From NCBI RefSeq assembly GCF_900102635.1, contig NZ_FMZQ01000012.1:62001-126000 (forward strand): 64,000 bases of DNA. Reading direction: 5' to 3'. Shown here one piece after another: positions 53,037 through 64,000 of this stretch (position 1 is the stretch's first letter; each line of letters begins with the position of its first letter). This DNA comes from Ectopseudomonas chengduensis. GTDB lineage: Bacteria; Pseudomonadota; Gammaproteobacteria; Pseudomonadales; Pseudomonadaceae. The notes beneath the pieces are model-generated. The model was not told where the DNA came from. It made no database searches and was given only the letters and a program-made list of their open reading frames with translations. The translations under genes and the position numbers were made by a program.

Positions 53037-55130
53037 TCAGCTCGGCAGATCGGCCGCCTGGATTGCCGTCAGAGCGATGGTATAGACGATGTCATCGACC
53101 AGCGCACCGCGCGACAGGTCGTTCACCGGCTTGCGCAGACCCTGCAGCATCGGACCGACGCTGATGCATTCGGCACTGCGCTGCACTGCCTTGTAGGTGG
53201 TATTGCCGGTGTTCAGGTCAGGGAACACGAACACCGTGGCGCGACCGGCCACCGGGCTGTTCGGCGCCTTCTGCCGGCCGACGCTTTCGATGGCCGCGGC
53301 GTCGTACTGCAGCGGGCCGTCGAGCAGCAGGTCGGGACGTTTCTCGCGGGCCAGGCGAGTGGCGGTGCGCACTTTCTCCACTTCTTCGCCGCTGCCTGAA
53401 TCACCGGTGGAGTAGCTGAGCATGGCCACGCGCGGCGGAATGCCGAAGGCCTGCGCCGAGGCGGCGCTCTGCAGGGCGATCTCGGCCAACTGCTCGGCGT
53501 TGGGGTCAGGGTTCACCGCGCAGTCGCCGTAGACCAGCACCTGGTCGGGCAGCAGCATGAAGAACACCGAGGACACCAGGTTGTAACCTGGTGCGGTCTT
53601 GATCAGCTGCAGCGCCGGGCGAATGGTATTGGCGGTGGTGTGGATGGCGCCAGACACCAGGCCGTCCACCTCGTCCAGTGCCAGCATCATGGTGCCCAGC
53701 ACCACGGTGTCTTCCAGTTGTGCTTCGGCCATCGGTGCGTTGAGGCCCTTGCCCTTGCGCAACTCGACCATCGGCTCGATGTAGCGACCGCGAATCAGGT
53801 CCGGGTCGAGAATTTCCAGGCCTTCCGGCAGCTCGATGCCTTGCGCGCGGGCCACTGCGTGCACGTCTTCCGGCTTGGCCAGCAGCACGCAGCGGGCGAT
53901 GCCGCGCGCCTGGCAGATGGCCGCCGCCTGCACGGTGCGCGGCTCGCTGCCCTCGGGCAGGACGATACGCTTGGCGGCCGCCTTGGCCCGTTGCACCAGT
54001 TGGTAGCGGAACGCCGGTGGCGACAGGCGCAGCTCGCGCGGCGTGCCGCAACGGGCGCTCAGCCAGTCGTGATCGATATGGCTGGCGACGAAGTCGGAGA
54101 CCTTGCCCGCGCGTTCGCGGTCATCCAGGGGGATTTCCTTGTTCAGGCGGTTGAGGTGGGTGGCGGTGTCGTAGGACCCGGTGCTCACGGTCATCACCGG
54201 CAGGCCGCTGGCCAGGGCGCCCTGGCACAGCTCCATGATGCGCGGATCGGGGGCAAAGTCGCTGCACAGCAGCAGCCCGGCCAGCGGCACGCCGTTCATC
54301 GCAGCTAGGCTGGCGGAGAGGATGATGTCGTCCCGATCACCCGGCGTTACCACCAGAGTGCCCGGCTTGAGCAGCTGCACGCTGTTGGCCACGGCACGGG
54401 CGCAGAGCACGATCTTGAGCATGCGCCGCTGCTCGTAGTCGCCAGCGTTGAGGATGCGTGCGCCGAGCAGCTCGGCGATGTCTTTGGTTCGTGGTGCGTT
54501 CAGTTCGTCTTGCCAGGGAATGCAGCCGAGCAGGCGGAAATCCTGGCTCTTGAGCAACGGTGAGAGTTCCAGCAGGCGCTCGGCGAAGGCCGTGATGCCA
54601 TCTTCGCTGCGCACCTTGTTGAGAATCACGCCGAGCACTTTCGGGTCCTTCGGCCCGCCGAACAACTGGGCCTGGATTTCGATACGATCGAACAACTCGG
54701 TGAGGCTCTCGTCCTCAGGCGCGCTGACCAGGATCACGTCGGCATCCAGGCTCTTGGCCAGGTGGAAGTTGACTCGTGCAGCGTAGCTGGCGTGGCGCGT
54801 CGGCACCATGCCTTCGACGATGACCACGTCCTTGTCGGCGGCCGCTTGTTGATAGAGGCTGATGATCTCTTCCAGCAGTTCATCCAGCTGGCCATCGCCG
54901 AGCATGCGCTCGACATGGCTCAGCGGCAGCGGCTTGGGCGAGTTCAGACCGTGGGTGCGGGCGATCAGCTCGCTGGAGCGCTCCGGGCCGAGATCGCCGG
55001 CATGTGGCTGGGCGATGGGCTTGAAGAAACCGACCTTGAGGCCGCTGCGCTCCAGCGCGCCGACCAGGCCGAGGCTGATGGAGGTAAGGCCGACACCAAA
55101 ACCGGTGGGGGCGATGAAGAAGGTATGCAT
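53037..55130 (-). CDS. pta: phosphate acetyltransferase
   Basis: A 697-residue long-form Pta that interconverts acetyl-CoA and acetyl phosphate. It has an N-terminal P-loop-like domain (MHTFFIAPTGFGVGLTSISL), a central DRTGG-type region (residues about 215-330) and the C-terminal catalytic PTA_PTB domain (RIVLPEGSEPRTVQAAAICQ). It begins nine bases after ackA, with GAGGCTTTTTC overlapping the ackA stop, so the two are coupled. Confidence 0.97.
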   Translation of the reverse strand: MHTFFIAPTGFGVGLTSISLGLVGALERSGLKVGFFKPIAQPHAGDLGPERSSELIARTHGLNSPKPLPLSHVERMLGDGQLDELLEEIISLYQQAAADKDVVIVEGMVPTRHASYAARVNFHLAKSLDADVILVSAPEDESLTELFDRIEIQAQLFGGPKDPKVLGVILNKVRSEDGITAFAERLLELSPLLKSQDFRLLGCIPWQDELNAPRTKDIAELLGARILNAGDYEQRRMLKIVLCARAVANSVQLLKPGTLVVTPGDRDDIILSASLAAMNGVPLAGLLLCSDFAPDPRIMELCQGALASGLPVMTVSTGSYDTATHLNRLNKEIPLDDRERAGKVSDFVASHIDHDWLSARCGTPRELRLSPPAFRYQLVQRAKAAAKRIVLPEGSEPRTVQAAAICQARGIARCVLLAKPEDVHAVARAQGIELPEGLEILDPDLIRGRYIEPMVELRKGKGLNAPMAEAQLEDTVVLGTMMLALDEVDGLVSGAIHTTANTIRPALQLIKTAPGYNLVSSVFFMLLPDQVLVYGDCAVNPDPNAEQLAEIALQSAASAQAFGIPPRVAMLSYSTGDSGSGEEVEKVRTATRLAREKRPDLLLDGPLQYDAAAIESVGRQKAPNSPVAGRATVFVFPDLNTGNTTYKAVQRSAECISVGPMLQGLRKPVNDLSRGALVDDIVYTIALTAIQAADLPS

Positions 55131-55139
55131 GAAAAAGCC

Positions 55140-56324
55140 TCAGTCGAGCAGGGCAAGGGTGTCGAGGGCGATCTGCCGCTCTTCGTTGGTCGGTACCACC
55201 AGCACGCGCGGGTGGCCGTCGGCATGAATGGCACCAGCGACGCCGCGTACGCAGCGGACGTTGGCCTGGGCATCCAGCTGCAGCCCGAGCAGGCTGAGAT
55301 GGTTCACGGTCTTGCTGCGGATCAGCGCCGAGTTTTCGCCGATACCGCCGGTGAAGATCAGCCCGTCGAGGCGGCGCAGTGCGCAGCTCATCGCCGCCAG
55401 CGATTTGGCCAGGCGGTAGCAGAACACCTCGATGGCCAGGGTGGCGCCGGCATGGCCCTGTTCGCGGGCCTGCTCCAGCGTGCGCATGTCGTTGGACAGG
55501 CCGGACAGGCCGAGCAGGCCGCTGTCCTTGTTGAGCATGCTGTCGATCCGCTCCAGGCTCCAGCCCAGGGTGCGTGCCAGGTGGCCGTGCAGGTTGGGGT
55601 CGACATCGCCGCTGCGTGTGCCCATCACCAGGCCCTCCAGCGGTGTCAGGCCCATGCTGGTGTCGCGGCTATGGCCATTTTCCACGGCGCAGGTGGAGCT
55701 GCCATTGCCAAGGTGCGCGACCAGCCAGCTGCTGGCGTCGTACGCCAGGTCGCTCATCTGCGCGGCCTGGCGGCTGACATAGTGGTGACTGGTGCCGTGG
55801 AAGCCATAGCGGCGCACGCCGTGTTCGGCGTAGAGCGCCTGCGGTACGGCGTAGCGGTAGGCGTGCTCGGGCAGGCTTTGATGAAAGGCGGTATCGAACA
55901 CCGCCACCTGGACCAGCTCCGGGAACAGCTTCATCGCCGCCTCGATACCCTGCAGATTGGCCGGGTTATGCAGCGGGGCCAGCGGCGCGACCTGGCGGAT
56001 CGCTTGCAGGCTGGTGGCGTCCAGACGAGAGGCCCCGGAGAAGTGCTCGCCGCCATGCACCACGCGGTGGCCGATGCCGTGCAGCTCACCGGCTGCGGCC
56101 TGCTGTACCACAGGTAGAAGATGCGACAGGGCCAGGCGGTGGTCAGCGCCCGGCAGGACCAGGCTGTCCTTTTGTTCGCCTTGTTGCCAGTGCAGCACCG
56201 CCTCGGGGCTGCCAAGACGCTCGGCCAGGCCGCTGAGCATGAAGGTTTCCTGCGCTTCGTTGACCAAGGCGAACTTGATCGACGAGCTGCCGCAGTTGAT
56301 CACCAGAATGTTGCGTGCAGACAT
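55140..56324 (-). CDS. ackA: acetate kinase
   Basis: A 394-residue enzyme converting acetyl phosphate and ADP to acetate and ATP. It begins MSARNILVINCGSSSIKFAL, with CAVENGHSRDTSMGLTPLEG, GTRSGDVDP and FTGGIGENS, all ASKHA-family motifs. Its ATG directly abuts the TAA of the DUF3565 gene (TAAATG) and follows AAGGAAG. Operon order: DUF3565-ackA-pta. Confidence 0.98.
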   Translation of the reverse strand: MSARNILVINCGSSSIKFALVNEAQETFMLSGLAERLGSPEAVLHWQQGEQKDSLVLPGADHRLALSHLLPVVQQAAAGELHGIGHRVVHGGEHFSGASRLDATSLQAIRQVAPLAPLHNPANLQGIEAAMKLFPELVQVAVFDTAFHQSLPEHAYRYAVPQALYAEHGVRRYGFHGTSHHYVSRQAAQMSDLAYDASSWLVAHLGNGSSTCAVENGHSRDTSMGLTPLEGLVMGTRSGDVDPNLHGHLARTLGWSLERIDSMLNKDSGLLGLSGLSNDMRTLEQAREQGHAGATLAIEVFCYRLAKSLAAMSCALRRLDGLIFTGGIGENSALIRSKTVNHLSLLGLQLDAQANVRCVRGVAGAIHADGHPRVLVVPTNEERQIALDTLALLD

Positions 56325-56609
56325 TTAGACTTCCTTGGATTCATCGTGCGACCGATCCATGGCGCACCAGCCACAGGGGAAGAGGCTTCCCAGCCTGACT
56401 TGGCGCTGCTCGGGATCGAGTACCCAGGGCCGATTCTGCCAGGGTGGTCGGTGGCGTACATGCTGAGTATGGCCGCAAGACAAGACTGCCACCCAGTCGC
56501 CGTCGTCGTCCTGACGAAAATCAACGATGCGCACGGCCCGTTTGTCCGGGCTCGGGTCGCAATCCAGGCTGGCGTTGGTTAAACTTGCCCGTTCATTTAT
56601 CTTTCGCAA
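56325..56609 (-). CDS. DUF3565-domain protein
   Basis: A 94-residue protein with the conserved core IVDFRQDDDGDWVAVLSCGH, TQHVRHRPPWQNRPWVLD and a C-terminal PCGWC. The Cys/His content suggests zinc binding. Start is a TTG at 56609, supported by GGGGAG six bases upstream; no ATG is available in frame. Zero gap to ackA means translational coupling. Function unknown. Confidence 0.85.
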   Translation of the reverse strand: MRKINERASLTNASLDCDPSPDKRAVRIVDFRQDDDGDWVAVLSCGHTQHVRHRPPWQNRPWVLDPEQRQVRLGSLFPCGWCAMDRSHDESKEV

Positions 56610-56620
56610 AAGGTCTCCCC

Positions 56621-57106
56621 ATGCTGATCGCCGCCAACAAGGCCGTCTCCATCGACTATACCCTGACCAACGATGCCGGTGAGGTGATCGACAGCTCCAG
56701 TGGCGGCGCGCCGCTGGTCTATCTGCATGGTGCCGGCAATATCATCGCCGGTCTCGAGAAGGCCCTGGTTGGCAAGCAGATTGGCGATGAGCTGGACGTT
56801 TCCGTCGAGCCGGAAGAAGCCTACGGCGAATACAGCGCCGAGCTGGTCGCGACTCTGAGCCGCGCCATGTTCGAAGGCGTCGACACCCTGGAAGTGGGCA
56901 TGCAGTTCCACGCTTCGGGCCCGGACGGCAGCATGCAGATCGTTACCATCCGCGATATCGACGGTGACGACGTGACCGTCGACGGCAATCACCCGCTGGC
57001 CGGCCAGCGCCTGAACTTCAAGGTCAAGGTCGTAGGCGTGCGTGACGCCAGCGAAGAAGAAGTGGCTCATGGTCATATCCATGGCGAAGGTGGTCACCAC
57101 CACTAA
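56621..57106 (+). CDS. slyD: FKBP-type peptidyl-prolyl isomerase, SlyD-like
   Basis: A 161-residue protein. It has the split FKBP domain (ISIDYTLTNDAGEVIDSS-type start, here VSIDYTLTNDAG) and the IF insert chaperone domain (SVEPEEAYGEYSAELVATLS), ending in a short His-rich tail (HGHIHGEGGHHH) for nickel. It catalyses proline isomerisation and can pass nickel to hydrogenase. The ATG at 56621 lies 11 bases from the divergent TTG of the DUF3565 gene. A terminator follows at 57173. Confidence 0.93.
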   Translation: MLIAANKAVSIDYTLTNDAGEVIDSSSGGAPLVYLHGAGNIIAGLEKALVGKQIGDELDVSVEPEEAYGEYSAELVATLSRAMFEGVDTLEVGMQFHASGPDGSMQIVTIRDIDGDDVTVDGNHPLAGQRLNFKVKVVGVRDASEEEVAHGHIHGEGGHHH

Positions 57107-57172
57107 GTTGCCTGTCAGGCGACTTGCGGTCGTTCTCACTGGTTCAACCGCTGCTAAGCTCAAGCTTGCGAT

Positions 57173-57198
57173 AAAAGGCGCCTTAGGGCGCCTTTTTT
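57173..57198 (+). terminator. terminator after slyD
   Basis: AAAAGGCGCC-TTAG-GGCGCCTTTTTT, about 65 bases past the stop. Confidence 0.93.
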
Positions 57199-57285
57199 AT
57201 GCATGGCGGCTTGCTCATGCACAGCCGCTTTGATGATTCATCGGGCCGTGCGCCCGCTGCACTGAATTCGCTGAGGAAGTTCGTC

Positions 57286-57771
57286 ATGAGTGCCTTTCAC
57301 GATCTCAATTTACGCGCGCTGGATGGCCAGGAACTGCCACTGGCGCCCTACAAGGGCCAGGTGGTGCTGGTGGTAAACGTCGCCTCCAAGTGCGGCCTGA
57401 CGCCTCAGTACGCGGGGCTGGAAAAGCTCTATCAGCAGTACAAGGGCAATGGCTTTACCGTGCTCGGGGTGCCCTGCAACCAGTTTGCCGGTCAGGAGCC
57501 GGGCAGCGAGGACGAGATCCGCTCGTTCTGCAGCCTCAACTATGGCGTGACCTTCCCGCTGGGCAGCAAGCTGGAGGTCAATGGCCCAGGTCGCCACCCG
57601 CTGTATCGCCTGCTGGCGGGCGAGGGCGCCGAGTTTCCGGGCGATATCACCTGGAATTTCGAGAAGTTTCTGGTCGGCCAGGATGGCCGCGTGCTGGCGC
57701 GATTCTCGCCGCGCACCACGCCGGATGATCCTGCACTGATCCAGTCCATCGAGAAATCGCTCGGCCTCTAG
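57286..57771 (+). CDS. glutathione peroxidase family protein
   Basis: A 161-residue peroxidase. The catalytic Cys lies in NVASKCGLTPQY (Cys in place of selenocysteine), with PCNQFAGQEPG and WNFEKFLV supplying the Gln and Trp. It removes peroxides using glutathione or thioredoxin. The ATG at 57286 follows TGAGGAAGTTCGTC; longer frames upstream are poor. Confidence 0.94.
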   Translation: MSAFHDLNLRALDGQELPLAPYKGQVVLVVNVASKCGLTPQYAGLEKLYQQYKGNGFTVLGVPCNQFAGQEPGSEDEIRSFCSLNYGVTFPLGSKLEVNGPGRHPLYRLLAGEGAEFPGDITWNFEKFLVGQDGRVLARFSPRTTPDDPALIQSIEKSLGL

Positions 57772-57902
57772 GTCTTGGCTCCTGCGTCTCGATCAGAGGC
57801 GCAGGTGAGGCTGATCAGCCAAATCCACGGCCATTTCCTCCCATCCTCTTGTTCGCAAAGTCGCCCGGCTGCTTAATCGGGCGACTGCCGAGGAGTGCGC
57901 CC

Positions 57903-58640
57903 ATGACCAGCTTTCTCAACGAGCAAACACCCGCCATGGCTTCGCCGGCCGAACTGCGCGCGCTGATCGAAAGTCGCCGCGCGGTACGCCGCTTCACCCC
58001 CGAACCGGTGCCGGACGCGGTGATTCGCGATTGCCTGGAGCTGGCCGTGCTGGCGCCAAACTCCTGCAACCTGCAGCCCTGGAGTTTTCAGGTGATTCGC
58101 GATCCGGCGCTGCTGGCGCAGTTGCACCCGGTATGCATGAGCCAGAACGCCGCCCGTGCACCTTTGATCATCGCCGTGCTGGCGCGCCCGGACACCTGGC
58201 GTCAGGCCTGCCGCAACGTCATCGATTACTGGCCGGAGGCCGAGGTGCCGGCGCGCATCCGCAGTTTCTACAGCAAGACCGCGCCGTTCCAGTACAACCA
58301 GGGGCCGCTGGGCTTGCTGGGTTTGTTCAAGCGTCAGCTGGTGCGACTGATGGGTGTGCGCAAACCCTTGATGCGCAAGCCCAACAGCAAGGCTGACATG
58401 CGATTGTGGGCGGTTAAGTCGACGGCGCTGGCAGCGGAGAACCTGATGCTGGCCTTCCAGAGCCATGGCTATGCCACCTGTCCGATGGAAGGCTTCGACG
58501 AGCCGCGCCTGCGTCGTGTGCTGGAGATCCCGCGTCAGGCCATCCCCATCATGCTGCTGGCCGTCGGGCGCCAGGGCGAGAAGGGCGTCTACAACCCGCG
58601 CCTGCGCTTTCCGCTGGAGCAGCAGGTGATCTGGCGCTGA
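57903..58640 (+). CDS. nitroreductase-family protein
   Basis: A 245-residue flavin oxidoreductase. It opens with the FMN-binding signature IESRRAVRRFTPEPVPDAVI and LAPNSCNLQPWSFQVI, and has the C-terminal LLAVGRQGEKG. It has a middle insertion (VRLMGVRKPLMRKPNSKADM) that is unlike minimal NfsB enzymes. The ATG at 57903 follows GAGGAGTGCGCCC. Substrate unknown. Confidence 0.88.
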   Translation: MTSFLNEQTPAMASPAELRALIESRRAVRRFTPEPVPDAVIRDCLELAVLAPNSCNLQPWSFQVIRDPALLAQLHPVCMSQNAARAPLIIAVLARPDTWRQACRNVIDYWPEAEVPARIRSFYSKTAPFQYNQGPLGLLGLFKRQLVRLMGVRKPLMRKPNSKADMRLWAVKSTALAAENLMLAFQSHGYATCPMEGFDEPRLRRVLEIPRQAIPIMLLAVGRQGEKGVYNPRLRFPLEQQVIWR

Positions 58641-58660
58641 TCTGGATCAAGTCGTCACGT

Positions 58661-58688
58661 CTTGAATACGGCGTAATCGTCCTTATCT
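58661..58688 (+). promoter_or_regulatory. sigma-32 heat-shock promoter of clpB
   Basis: CTTGAAT, a 13-base spacer and CCTTATCT match CTTGAAA-N13-CCCCATnT at the most important positions. The leader to clpB is about 65 bases. Confidence 0.75.
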
Positions 58689-58759
58689 AGTCTGCATCTC
58701 AGCGAGTTTCTTTTTTCGGGGATGTTGTCCCGGCTCGCCACTCTGGAGGAAGGACATAT

Positions 58760-61324
<2,565 letters not shown>

Positions 61325-61343
61325 TCGGTTGCCGCGTCAACAC

Positions 61344-61376
61344 AAAGGCCCACCAAATTGGCGGGCCTTTGTTTTT
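61344..61376 (+). terminator. terminator after clpB
   Basis: AAAGGCCCACC-AAATT-GGCGGGCCTTT with a following GTTTTTG, 20 bases past the stop. One mispair is present. Confidence 0.88.
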
Positions 61377-61377
61377 G

Positions 61378-61436
61378 TAGCCCGGATGAAATCCGGGGAG
61401 TCGGCGTCAGGTTTGCCCGGATTGCATCCGGGCTAC
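61378..61436. repeat. GTAGCCCGGATG palindrome
   Basis: GTAGCCCGGATGAAATCCGG and its inverted partner CCCGGATTGCATCCGGGCTA flank about 20 bases. Same family as 14873-14938. Confidence 0.87.
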
Positions 61437-61453
61437 GGTGCAGCGGAGCTATT

Positions 61454-61500
61454 GTGGGAGGGGCTTCAGCCGCGACCGTCGCCGCTGAAGCCCCTCCCAC
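61454..61500. repeat. GTGGGAGGGGCTTCAGC palindrome
   Basis: GTGGGAGGGGCTTCAGC and GCTGAAGCCCCTCCCAC are perfect 17-base arms around CGCGACCGTCGCC. The half unit also occurs near 2944. It lies between clpB and dld. Confidence 0.87.
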
Positions 61501-61523
61501 ATCCGTAATAGCGGCTCAGCCTC

Positions 61524-63236
61524 TTAGCAACAACCACCCCAATGCTTCTTCTTCGAGGTGTGGCCGATGCCGGGGTTGAAGGTATTGGTCGGGTCGAGCT
61601 CGCGGTAGAAGCCGGCCAACGCCGGCTTGGCCACGTACAGATGCCCAACGTTGTGCTCGGCCGGGTACTCGGCGCGGCGTTCGTCCAGCAGCTTCCACAT
61701 GGCATGTTCCATGGCGAGCGGGTCATTACCCTTCTTGACGATATAGTCCTGATGGAACACGTGGCAGAAGAAGTGCCCGTAGTACAGCTTGTGGATGATC
61801 TGCTCTTCCATCTCCTGCGGCAGCGTCTCGACCCAGTCGCGGTCGTTGCGGCGCAGGGCGATGTCCAGGGCGAGGATGTCCTCGACGCTGCTGCGGTGCG
61901 CCTCGCGGTAGCGGATCGCGGCGCCTGCCACGGCGAAGCGATGCAGGAAGGCCTTGCGACCCTCATCGGCATCGCACTCGAAATAGGCACCGCTGTCACT
62001 GCCGGTGAAATACTCGCTGAGGAAGCTGCGGGTCTGTTCCAGCGTGTCGTTGGAGACACGCACCAGCAGGTGATGCTCAAAACGGTCACGGTACTCGCGC
62101 ATGCGTGGCGGCAGGTGGCTGGGCAGCAGGTTCATCAGGGCCTGGATCACCTTGTCGGTCACGCCACGCAGGCCGAAGCGTTCGAAGAAGCCGTCGACCC
62201 GGCTCTTCATGGCGAAGGCAGCCGGCACCTTGGACGTACCGAACTTGTCGATCACCAGAAAGGTGTCCTTACCGTATTTCTCGCCGATGTCGAAGGCGGT
62301 GCGGTGGATGTATTCCCCGGCAATCGGCAGGCGCGGCAGTTCGGCCAGCAGGTGGCGGCGCACTTCGGTCAGATCGTGCGGGTCGTTGCTGCCGATATAG
62401 AACACCGTGCTCGGCTCTTTCGGGAAGGTGTCCAGGCGCACCGCGAACAGGCACAGTTTGCCGGCCGAACCGGAGGCTTCGAACAGGCGCGACGGGTCGG
62501 CATTGAAGCGTGCCGGGGTGTCGGCATCGACGTCGCGCACGTGCTCGCCGTAGCGCGCGTCGGAGGCCTTTGCCGTCTCTTCGTTGCGCACCTGCTGCGG
62601 TGTGTAGTCGCCGTTCTGCAGGCGGGTGAGGATTTCCTCCGGATCGTTGCCCAGCTCGATCCCCAGGTGGTTGACCAGTTCCAGCGAACCGTCATCTTTA
62701 ACCTGTGCATACAGCGCCAGCTCGGTATAGGCCGGGCCACGGCGCACCAGGGCGCCGCCGGAATTGTTGCAGATGCCGCCGAGTACCGAGGCACCGATGC
62801 AGGACGAACCGATCACCGAATGCGGCTCGCGGTTCAGCGGCGCCAGGGCCTGTTCCAGGCGATCCAGGGTGGCGCCGGGCAGGCACACCACCTGCTCGCC
62901 ATCGTTGATCAGTTGTACGCCGGTGATGCGCAGGGTGCTGATCAGCACGATCTCGCGGTCGTAATCGGCACCGTCGGGGGTGGAGCCGCCGGTCAGGCCG
63001 GTGTTGGCCGCCTGCATGATGACGATGCGGTCGGCCGCTACTGCCGCCTGCAGGATGCGCCACTGCTCCAGCAAGGAGCCTGGGCGCACCACCGCCAGCA
63101 CGTTGCCTTCACCCGTACGGTGGCCCTTGCGGAAACGCCGTGTGGCTTGTTCGTCGGTCAGCACGTGGCTGGTTCCGACGATCTGGCGCATCTGCGCCAG
63201 CAGGGCGTCACGGGTGATGGAGGCGGCAGCAGTCAT
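61524..63236 (-). CDS. dld: quinone-dependent D-lactate dehydrogenase
   Basis: A 570-residue FAD enzyme, as long as E. coli Dld (571). The FAD domain has IMQAANTGLTGGSTPDGADY, and SSCIGASVLGGICNNSGGAL; the membrane-binding part includes HLPPRMREYRDRFEHHLLV and the C-terminus ends SKKKHWGGCC. It oxidises D-lactate to pyruvate with electrons to quinone. It is four bases after lldD, so both belong to one lactate operon. Confidence 0.97.
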   Translation of the reverse strand: MTAAASITRDALLAQMRQIVGTSHVLTDEQATRRFRKGHRTGEGNVLAVVRPGSLLEQWRILQAAVAADRIVIMQAANTGLTGGSTPDGADYDREIVLISTLRITGVQLINDGEQVVCLPGATLDRLEQALAPLNREPHSVIGSSCIGASVLGGICNNSGGALVRRGPAYTELALYAQVKDDGSLELVNHLGIELGNDPEEILTRLQNGDYTPQQVRNEETAKASDARYGEHVRDVDADTPARFNADPSRLFEASGSAGKLCLFAVRLDTFPKEPSTVFYIGSNDPHDLTEVRRHLLAELPRLPIAGEYIHRTAFDIGEKYGKDTFLVIDKFGTSKVPAAFAMKSRVDGFFERFGLRGVTDKVIQALMNLLPSHLPPRMREYRDRFEHHLLVRVSNDTLEQTRSFLSEYFTGSDSGAYFECDADEGRKAFLHRFAVAGAAIRYREAHRSSVEDILALDIALRRNDRDWVETLPQEMEEQIIHKLYYGHFFCHVFHQDYIVKKGNDPLAMEHAMWKLLDERRAEYPAEHNVGHLYVAKPALAGFYRELDPTNTFNPGIGHTSKKKHWGGCC

Positions 63237-63240
63237 TGGC

Positions 63241-64000
63241 TCAACGCTCCATTACCAGCAGATCCGGAGTGATTTCGGCGATGGACTTGGCGCCGGTCAG
63301 CACCATGGCCACACGCATTTCCTTCTCGATCAGATCCAGCAGGTTGCTCACGCCAGCGCCACCGGCTGCGGCCAGGGCGTAGAGGAAGGCGCGGCCGAGC
63401 AGCACGGTGTCGGCGCCGAGAGCAATCATGCGCACTACGTCGAGGCCGGTGCGGATGCCGGAGTCGGCGAGGATCTTCAGCTCGCCCTTGACCGCATCGG
63501 CGATGGCCGGCAGGGCGCGGGCGCTGGACAGTACGCCGTCGAGCTGGCGACCACCGTGGTTGGAGACGATGATGCCGTCGGCGCCGAAGGTCACCGCATC
63601 ACGAGCGTCTTCGGGGTCGAGGATGCCCTTGATCACCATCGGGCCGTCCCAGAAATCACGGATCCATTCCAGATCCTTCCAGGAGATCGACGGGTCGAAG
63701 TTGGCGCCCAGCCAGCCGATATAGTCCGCCAGGCCGGTCGGGTTGCCGCGGTAGGCAGAGATGTTGCCCAGGTCATGCGGTTTGCCCTTCAGGCCGACAT
63801 CCCAGGCCCACTGCGGGTGAGTCATGGCCTGCAGCATGCGGCGCAGCGCCGCGTTCGGGCCACTCATGCCGGAGTGGGCATCGCGGTAGCGGGCGCCGGG
63901 CACGGGCATGTCGACGGTGAACACCAGGGTCGAGCAGCCGGCGGCCTTGGCACGCTCTAGTGCGTTCTTCATGAAGCCGCGGTCTTTCAGCACGTAGAGC
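63241..64000 (-). CDS. lldD: L-lactate dehydrogenase (partial, 5' end outside the window)
   Basis: The C-terminal 250 or so residues of an FMN-dependent alpha-hydroxy-acid dehydrogenase. Visible are DRGFMKNALERAKAAGCSTL, PVPGARYRDAHSGMSG, the FMN Lys in PMVIKGIL, IIVSNHGGRQLDG with the active His, and the FMN phosphate site (ILADSGIRTGLDVVRMIALG, then ADTVLLGRAFLYAL). The frame continues beyond 64000 with no start, so the gene is truncated by the window edge. Confidence 0.96.
   Translation of the reverse strand, partial: LYVLKDRGFMKNALERAKAAGCSTLVFTVDMPVPGARYRDAHSGMSGPNAALRRMLQAMTHPQWAWDVGLKGKPHDLGNISAYRGNPTGLADYIGWLGANFDPSISWKDLEWIRDFWDGPMVIKGILDPEDARDAVTFGADGIIVSNHGGRQLDGVLSSARALPAIADAVKGELKILADSGIRTGLDVVRMIALGADTVLLGRAFLYALAAAGGAGVSNLLDLIEKEMRVAMVLTGAKSIAEITPDLLVMER

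Overview
The window is a high-GC Pseudomonas chromosome segment. Gene content and order (ispB / rplU-rpmA-obgE / proB-creA, mqo, groES-groEL, ackA-pta, clpB, lldD-dld), codon use and dispersed palindromes of the GTAGGAGCCGGCTTG and GTAGCCCGGATG types all fit that genus. I lean towards the P. mendocina / P. oleovorans (Ectopseudomonas) group, but that is inference from recall and not shown by any marker. No rRNA, tRNA, CRISPR array, insertion sequence or prophage was seen.

Layout. 0-3 kb: methylmalonate-semialdehyde dehydrogenase, a small lipoprotein and an arylamine N-acetyltransferase. 3-6 kb: an accessory island of repeats, an AT-rich AIPR-family (abortive-infection-like) gene and the 5' stump of a NYN-domain gene. 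6-14 kb: a SulP transporter with a beta-carbonic anhydrase, an InaA-type kinase, groES-groEL, fxsA and a HugZ-like gene. 14-20 kb: SDR, ispB diverging from rplU-rpmA, obgE, proB, creA. 20-33 kb: mqo, small envelope proteins, acyltransferase, an HMCES-like protein with altered active-site positions, a chemoreceptor, an M48 lipoprotein protease, a GDT1-type manganese exporter behind a probable yybP-ykoY riboswitch, rsmC, hprA and a LysE/RhtB exporter. 33-46 kb: a fatty-acid locus with thiolase, AlkK-like acyl-CoA ligase, DUF1302 and DUF1329 envelope proteins behind a perfect PsrA-type box, a MalT-like LuxR regulator, an alpha/beta hydrolase, a ferritin-like metal-dependent hydrolase and an AraC regulator.

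46.5-48.3 kb is a second accessory patch: an Abi_2/HEPN abortive-infection gene and a short remnant of a type I restriction hsdR gene. 48.3-52.8 kb: MBL hydrolase, two tandem OmpA lipoproteins, a collapsed CHASE-EAL pseudogene and a YihG-like acyltransferase. 53-64 kb: DUF3565-ackA-pta operon, slyD, glutathione peroxidase, nitroreductase, clpB behind a sigma-32 promoter, and dld with a partial lldD.

Functional threads: heat shock (groES and clpB both carry sigma-32-type promoters), medium-chain fatty-acid uptake and activation, acetate and lactate metabolism, and two small defence-related insertions that each sit beside a broken gene. I found no convincing multi-gene novel system. The most original signals are the AIPR gene, the NYN and HsdR stumps, the altered HMCES-like protein, the decayed cyclic-di-GMP gene, the PsrA box and several composite palindromes.
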